In this document: positions 5,192 to 8,483 of the stretch, piece by piece
Layout: the number at the start of each line of letters is the position of its first letter
Position numbering within the stretch: the stretch's first letter is position 1
Source of the DNA: Desulfobacterales bacterium
GTDB lineage: Bacteria > Desulfobacterota > Desulfobacteria > Desulfobacterales > Desulfobacteraceae
Direction of reading: 5' to 3'
Length of the DNA stretch: 8,483 nucleotides
Assembly: GCA_022361535.1 (NCBI GenBank)
Contig: JAKSAU010000909.1
Coordinates: forward strand, 1 to 8,483
Translations under genes and position numbers: made by a program
The notes under the pieces: model-generated
Told to the model about the DNA's origin: nothing
Database searches by the model: none
Seen by the model: the letters and a program-made list of their open reading frames with translations, nothing else

Positions 5192-6006
5192 ATACCCTTG
5201 ATATCCCCATTGCAGAGCGTCATCCCTGTTTTTTTGCCAAATCCAGGAAGCAATACGGGCGAATCCATCTGCCTGTAGCACCGTCCTGTAACATTGAATG
5301 TTCCTATTGCAGAAGGGACTATGACTGTGCAAACGAAAACCGGCCCGGTGTCACAAAGGAAGTGCTCACACCCCATGAGGCGCTGGAACGGCTTTCTCAA
5401 GTATTGGAAGACATGCCGAACATCTGTGTGGCTGGAATTGCAGGCCCTGGGGATGCGTTCTGTCACCCTGAATCAACCCTGGCAACATTTGAGCTGATCC
5501 GGAAAAACTTCTCTGATATCTCTTTTTGCGTCTCGTCTAACGGCCTGAACATAAAACCATATATCCAAGATCTATATGAACTTGGCGTCCGGTTCGTAAC
5601 GCTTACCGTCAATGCCATTGACCCGGGAATCGGCTCTCTTTTGGTCAAACAGGTCGGGTTGAATGGAAAGAGGTATACAGGGAAGGCAGCATCTTCTCTT
5701 TTGATCGAGCAGCAAATGTCAGCCATTGAATCGCTTAAAACACTTGGATTCACAGTCAAAGTCAATACTGTGATCGTACCTGGGATCAATGATGATCATT
5801 GCCTGTTTGTTGCAAAACATATGGCAGCGTTGAATGTTGATCTGATGAACCTTATCCCTTTGATGCCTTTGGAAGGCACTGAACTTGCGCATGTTCCCCC
5901 ACCCTCTAAGCGGCAGATAAAGCAGCTGCGGAAAGCTGCCAATCGCTATCTTCCCCAAATGCATCACTGCAAGCGCTGCCGGTCGGATGCTGCCGGATGT
6001 CTTTGA
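5188..6006 (+). CDS. Compact NifB-like radical SAM protein
   Basis: The 272-residue product closely follows the radical SAM half of NifB, which fuses two [4Fe-4S] units and inserts carbide to make the [8Fe-9S-C] precursor of nitrogenase cofactors. Visible NifB signatures are HPCF (12-15), RIHLPVAPSCN (25-35), the SAM-cluster cysteines C34, C38 and C41, YDCANENRPGV (45-55), AGIAGPGD (82-89), FCVSSNGL (113-120), TLTVNAIDP (138-146), VPGIND (197-202), NLIPLMPLEGTE (221-232) and the terminal HHCKRCRSDAAG (259-270). These include the C14, H27, C114 and C261/C264 positions that in NifB hold the substrate clusters. The C-terminal NafY/NifX-like domain of many bacterial NifBs is absent, as in archaeal forms. 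The start is set by AGGAG at 5170-5174 and the ATGA overlap. No nifHDK is present, so its product's destination is unknown; it could be a paralogue with another job. Confidence 0.82.
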   Translation: MNTLDIPIAERHPCFFAKSRKQYGRIHLPVAPSCNIECSYCRRDYDCANENRPGVTKEVLTPHEALERLSQVLEDMPNICVAGIAGPGDAFCHPESTLATFELIRKNFSDISFCVSSNGLNIKPYIQDLYELGVRFVTLTVNAIDPGIGSLLVKQVGLNGKRYTGKAASSLLIEQQMSAIESLKTLGFTVKVNTVIVPGINDDHCLFVAKHMAALNVDLMNLIPLMPLEGTELAHVPPPSKRQIKQLRKAANRYLPQMHHCKRCRSDAAGCL

Positions 6007-6055
6007 GAACAATGTCTAAATAATTCCTTTTAATAAAAAAATGACCGGTGTAAAC

Positions 6056-6077
6056 ATAATGATGCCTGCATTATTTT
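6056..6077 (+). terminator. Weak hairpin with U-tract after the NifB-like gene
   Basis: ATAATG at 6056-6061 pairs with CATTAT at 6069-6074 around a seven-base loop and is followed by TTT. The stem is short and AT-rich, so it may act as a leaky terminator or mean nothing. If active, it would partly separate the downstream HAD and cupin genes from the ModA-like/NapH/NifB-like unit. Confidence 0.25.
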
Positions 6078-6102
6078 ACTAAGCAGTTACGGTTGGAGCC
6101 AA

Positions 6103-6147
6103 ATGATCCGGATTGCAGGTTGCGTTTTGGTCGGCCTGACACTTTAA
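6103..6147 (+). other. Possible 14-codon leader peptide
   Basis: An ATG preceded by GGTTGGAGCC opens a frame encoding MIRIAGCVLVGLTL and ending in TAA directly before the HAD-family gene's open frame. The peptide is hydrophobic. A ribosome finishing here would stop on the GGAGG at 6150-6154, so translational coupling to the next gene is conceivable. There is no similarity I recognise, and a frame this short often occurs by chance. Confidence 0.2.
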
Positions 6148-6195
6148 TTGGAGGCTGTCAGCAGTTATTTATTAAAGGATATTGGGATTCAGACA

Positions 6196-6849
6196 GTGGA
6201 AAGACAACAATTATCAGCAGTGGTATTTGACTGTGACGGGGTGCTGATTGAAAGCAATGCCGTTAAAACCAGGGCCTTCGGGTTAACGGTGAAAGAGTTC
6301 GGGCCCAACGCCATGGATAGGCTGATGGACTATCACAGGCAACATGGGGGGATCAGCAGGTTTAAAAAATTTGAGTGGTTTTACCGGGAAGTGCTCAAAA
6401 GCCCCTTATCTGACAAGATGATGGAGACTCTGTGCAGCCGATTCACCCAGCTTTGCATTGATGCGGTTTTGAATGCGCCAATGGTGGCTGGAGCAAAGGA
6501 ATGCCTGGATCTTTTATCCGGCAAACTGCCCATGTTTGTTGCGTCTGGCACCCCAGAAAAAGAACTGCAGGATGTTCTCATACAAAAAGAGCTTGCCGCG
6601 TTTTTTAAAGGTATTCACGGGACACCGCCTGAAAAGCAGTTTCTCCTGGAAAAAATTATCTTTGATAACAAACTTGATGCACCAAACGTACTTATGGTGG
6701 GAGATGCGGGTACAGATCTTAATGCGGCCCAGTATTGCGGCACATTGTTTTTTGGACGGGGAGAACAGTTTTCAAAAGACAATGTACCGTGGAGCGATGA
6801 TTTAACAGGTCTGTTAGACTACCTATCCAGTAATTTTGAACGTGCTTGA
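6196..6849 (+). CDS. HAD-superfamily phosphatase (phosphoglycolate phosphatase-like)
   Basis: The protein is a class IA haloacid dehalogenase-type hydrolase, probably a phosphatase acting on a small phosphorylated metabolite in the cytoplasm. Motif I is FDCDGVLIESN, with the nucleophile Asp at residue 12 and the acid Asp at 14 when counted from this start. Motif II is the serine in FVASGTPE, motif III the lysine in PPEKQFLLEK, and motif IV MVGDAGTDLNAA. The helical cap lies between motifs I and II. The start is uncertain: GTG at 6196 gives MERQQLSAVVFDCDGV, a normal lead-in, but its AAAGGA site is about 16 bases away. The open frame reaches back to TTG at 6148, which would add 16 residues and has no upstream ribosome site. 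The substrate cannot be told. It is 15 bp from the cupin gene, so the two are probably co-transcribed. Confidence 0.8.
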   Translation: MERQQLSAVVFDCDGVLIESNAVKTRAFGLTVKEFGPNAMDRLMDYHRQHGGISRFKKFEWFYREVLKSPLSDKMMETLCSRFTQLCIDAVLNAPMVAGAKECLDLLSGKLPMFVASGTPEKELQDVLIQKELAAFFKGIHGTPPEKQFLLEKIIFDNKLDAPNVLMVGDAGTDLNAAQYCGTLFFGRGEQFSKDNVPWSDDLTGLLDYLSSNFERA

Positions 6850-6864
6850 ATTGGGCAGGGCTGA

Positions 6865-7179
6865 ATGAACAACATATTTGAATCCATACCGGACAACATT
6901 CCCAATGAAGTCTTCCAGGATGTATTAAAAGGCCAAAACATAAGGATCGAGCGCATCTTGTCCAAGGGGCAAACATCGCCTCAAATCGGCTGGTATGACC
7001 AGGATGAAAACGAATGGGTTATTGTACTCCAGGGGAGCGGAACCATCTTGTTTGAAGATGGAAAAGAAGTCAGATTAGGCCCGGGAGACTATCTCAATAT
7101 TGAAAGACATCAACGCCACAAAGTAACATGGACAGACCCTGACAGAACCACACTATGGCTGGCTGTTTTCTACACCTGA
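6865..7179 (+). CDS. Small single-domain cupin protein
   Basis: The 104-residue product folds as one cupin barrel. The first cupin motif region reads GWYDQDENEWVIVLQGSGTILFEDG (split at about 42-66) and the second GPGDYLNIERHQRHKVTWTD (about 77-96), so His and Glu side chains for a metal site are present, though the classic HxH of motif 1 is replaced by DQDEN. The same WYDQDENEWV block occurs in a widespread family of short bacterial cupins of unknown function, often next to metabolic enzymes. The ATG follows GCAGGG. It is 15 bp after the HAD gene and convergent with the AraC-type regulator, only 8 bp from its stop. The biochemical role is unknown; sugar-phosphate or small-acid binding or isomerisation would be guesses. 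Confidence 0.8.
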   Translation: MNNIFESIPDNIPNEVFQDVLKGQNIRIERILSKGQTSPQIGWYDQDENEWVIVLQGSGTILFEDGKEVRLGPGDYLNIERHQRHKVTWTDPDRTTLWLAVFYT

Positions 7180-7188
7180 TTCCGGTGT
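7172..7188. other. Short inverted repeat between convergent genes
   Basis: ACACC at 7172-7176 and GGTGT at 7184-7188 flank a seven-base loop across the convergent stops of the cupin and AraC-type genes. It has only five pairs and no U-tract, so it is at best a poor bidirectional terminator. With only 8 bp between the genes, there is no room for a better one unless it lies inside the coding ends. Confidence 0.2.
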
Positions 7189-8030
7189 TATAAATCCATA
7201 CGTCCCCTGCAGTATTGCCCAGGGGTGATACCGTAAATTTTCTTGAATATCCGGTTCAAGTGGCTTTGATCAAAAAAACCTGCTGCAAGGGCAATTCCTG
7301 CAAGATCCTTCTTTTTATCCATCATCTGTTTTGCCCGGGCGGCCCTGACATGAGAAAGGTATGCATGGGGCGTCAGACCGGTATGGGATGAAAACACCCG
7401 GACCAAATAATACTTGCTCAACCCGGAGACCCTGGACAAATCATCAAGAACAATGGAATTTGCAAAATGATCCTCTATATACGCCCTGACCTGGACGACT
7501 TTTTTTTCTTCCTTTCCAGTATCAGGTAAAGACAATGATTCTCGGGCATAGCTGCGTACAATCCAGTTTACCAGATTATAAAACCGGGTCTCTTTCTCAA
7601 GAAAAGAAACGGCCGGGTCTGTAAAATCTCTGTGAAGGCTTAAAATTTCTTTGGCCAACCTGGAGTCGTGAATGACTCCTTTTCCAAAAAAAGGCATTGA
7701 TACTTTTTTTTCGGCATCCTCCCCTAAAATGGCTGCAAGCTGGCCTTGTCCCAGGTAAAACATCCTGTACTGCCACCCTTGCTTTCCTGCAGAAAAACCG
7801 TTATGCACCTCACCAGGATCTGCCAGGTTGATCTGGCCTTGGCTTGCCACAAGTTTTTCCCCCCTGTAATCAAACCCCAGCGCCCCCTTTTCAATGGCCC
7901 CAATCACATGGCCATTATGAAAGTGAGGGGAAAAACGCTGTTTACAGAAGGCAGCATGAAGCAGCTCAAGATTTCCAAGTTCGGGAATTCTCAAGTACGC
8001 TGCATACTCTTTTGGGCGGGATAGATCCAT
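7188..8030 (-). CDS. AraC-family transcriptional regulator with N-terminal cupin sensor
   Basis: The 280-residue product has an N-terminal AraC-type ligand-binding cupin (about 8-165), including HFHNGHVIGAIEKG near 36-49. A C-terminal AraC/XylS DNA-binding domain follows from about 178. Its first helix-turn-helix is around LDDLSRVSGLSKYYLVRVFSSHTG (split over 198-221), and its second around IALAAGFFDQSHLNRIFKKIYGITPGQY, ending the protein with the family's usual GITPGQY. The length is typical. The start at 8030 is supported by GGAG five bases upstream on the minus strand. It is divergent from the metallophosphoesterase gene and convergent with the cupin gene. AraC regulators with this layout often control a neighbouring divergent gene, so the metallophosphoesterase is a reasonable target, but the ligand is unknown. 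Confidence 0.9.
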   Translation of the reverse strand: MDLSRPKEYAAYLRIPELGNLELLHAAFCKQRFSPHFHNGHVIGAIEKGALGFDYRGEKLVASQGQINLADPGEVHNGFSAGKQGWQYRMFYLGQGQLAAILGEDAEKKVSMPFFGKGVIHDSRLAKEILSLHRDFTDPAVSFLEKETRFYNLVNWIVRSYARESLSLPDTGKEEKKVVQVRAYIEDHFANSIVLDDLSRVSGLSKYYLVRVFSSHTGLTPHAYLSHVRAARAKQMMDKKKDLAGIALAAGFFDQSHLNRIFKKIYGITPGQYCRGRMDL

Positions 8031-8091
8031 TTATCTCCATAAGTTGTAGTGAGTTACACCATTAATACCATAGCTCATTTTAAATAAAATT

Positions 8092-8129
8092 AAAGGCAAT
8101 TAATTGGACAAAATTGCCCTTGTCTAATT
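8092..8129. promoter_or_regulatory. Interleaved inverted repeats in the AraC/metallophosphoesterase divergent region
   Basis: Two 10-base near-perfect inverted repeats are interlocked. AAAGGCAATT (8092-8101) matches the complement of AATTGCCCTT (8112-8121), and AATTGGACAA (8102-8111) matches the complement of TTGTCTAATT (8120-8129), each at 9 of 10 positions. The order is A-B-A'-B'. This suits operator sites for the adjacent regulator, or two mutually exclusive hairpins if transcribed. TTGGAC at 8105-8110 loosely resembles a -35 box. Confidence 0.4.
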
Positions 8130-8180
8130 TTTTGGATATGGTAAAACCCATCAATACTCTCATATAAAAAAGGAAACAGG

Positions 8181-8483
8181 ATGATCTCTCTTAGCATTGG
8201 TTGTGCGTCAAGCCGCCCCTTTTTATTCCAGAATGATCCGGATGCATTAAATCTGACCCAAAATCAATCCCCCTACCCTGACACCCGTTTCTTTGTTCTG
8301 TCAGACACCCATTTTTATCATCAGGATCTGGGAACAGGGGGCAAGGCATTCCAAGAGTATTTAGATAGAGACCGTAAACTTCTTTCCTTAAGTGATGAGA
8401 TCATTGATACGGCCATGAAAGAAATTGCAAAACAAAAGGCTGACTTTGTCCTAGTCTGCGGCGACCTGACCAAAGATGGAGAA
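8181..8483 (+). CDS. Metallophosphoesterase (calcineurin-like), N-terminal part
   Basis: The first 101 codons of a rightward gene are present before the right edge. The frame contains FFVLSDTHFYHQDLG, with the D-x-H metal-binding motif, and later FVLVCGDLTKDGE, with the GD(L)xxDG-type second motif, so the product belongs to the calcineurin-like metallophosphoesterases. The spacing and the intervening YLDRDRKLLSLSDEII segment resemble bacterial exported or cell-surface phosphoesterases. The ATG follows AAGGAAACAGG, an excellent ribosome site, and an in-frame TAA at 8142 rules out a start farther upstream. The N-terminus MISLSIGCASSRPF is short and lacks the positive charge and long hydrophobic core of a lipoprotein signal, so its location is unclear. 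The remaining metal ligands and the end of the gene lie outside the window. Confidence 0.85.
   Translation, partial: MISLSIGCASSRPFLFQNDPDALNLTQNQSPYPDTRFFVLSDTHFYHQDLGTGGKAFQEYLDRDRKLLSLSDEIIDTAMKEIAKQKADFVLVCGDLTKDGE

Noticed and set aside
4765..5466. Leftward 233-residue open frame
   Set aside because: It lies antisense to the conserved NapH-type and NifB-like genes and shows no recognisable domain.
6102..6113. 12-base sequence AATGATCCGGAT repeated at 8232-8243
   Set aside because: One or two identical 12-mers are expected by chance in a window this long, and the second copy is inside coding sequence.
7746..8024. Rightward 92-residue open frame
   Set aside because: It is antisense to the AraC-type regulator's sensor domain and lacks a ribosome site.

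Overview
The window looks like part of the chromosome of an anaerobic bacterium with corrinoid-dependent methyl metabolism, most plausibly a sulfate reducer of the Desulfobacterota (Desulfobacteraceae-like). I infer this from moderate GC, Shine-Dalgarno-led genes, a pyrrolysine-type radical SAM enzyme beside methyl-transfer genes, and Fe-S-rich neighbours. No taxonomic marker gene is present, so the assignment is tentative.

Region 1 (1-680): the start of a leftward gene for an exported or sensor protein with a periplasmic amino-acid-binding-type domain, then about 450 bp without a gene. That gap holds a large stem-loop (362-437), a spaced repeat pair, and a good sigma-54-type promoter match (608-622) pointing at pylB.

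Region 2 (681-3366): a rightward methyl-transfer operon. It encodes pylB (methylornithine synthase, first enzyme of pyrrolysine synthesis), an MttC-type corrinoid protein, and an MtgA/MtrH-type methylcorrinoid:tetrahydrofolate methyltransferase. A strong, symmetric intrinsic terminator closes it. In methylamine metabolism, a pyrrolysine-containing MttB/MtbB/MtmB methylates the corrinoid protein and the MtgA-type enzyme passes the methyl group to tetrahydrofolate. Neither the substrate methyltransferase nor pylC, pylD, pylS or pylT is in the window, so pylB is detached from its usual partners. The corrinoid gene ends in UAG, and that codon lies in frame with the following methyltransferase gene only 9 nt on; in a pyrrolysine-decoding cell, read-through would give a fused corrinoid protein-methyltransferase.

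Region 3 (3367-6006): a tightly coupled three-gene unit with overlapping stops and starts. It encodes a Tat-exported ModA-like oxyanion-binding protein, a NapH-type membrane polyferredoxin, and a compact NifB-like radical SAM protein that keeps the expected cluster-ligand residues. No ABC permease, ATPase or nitrogenase gene accompanies it. I cannot name this as a known system; it is the best candidate here for an undescribed one.

Region 4 (6007-8483): a HAD-family phosphatase and a small cupin, facing a convergent AraC-family regulator. The regulator is divergent from a metallophosphoesterase that runs off the right edge; their shared intergenic region carries interleaved inverted repeats.
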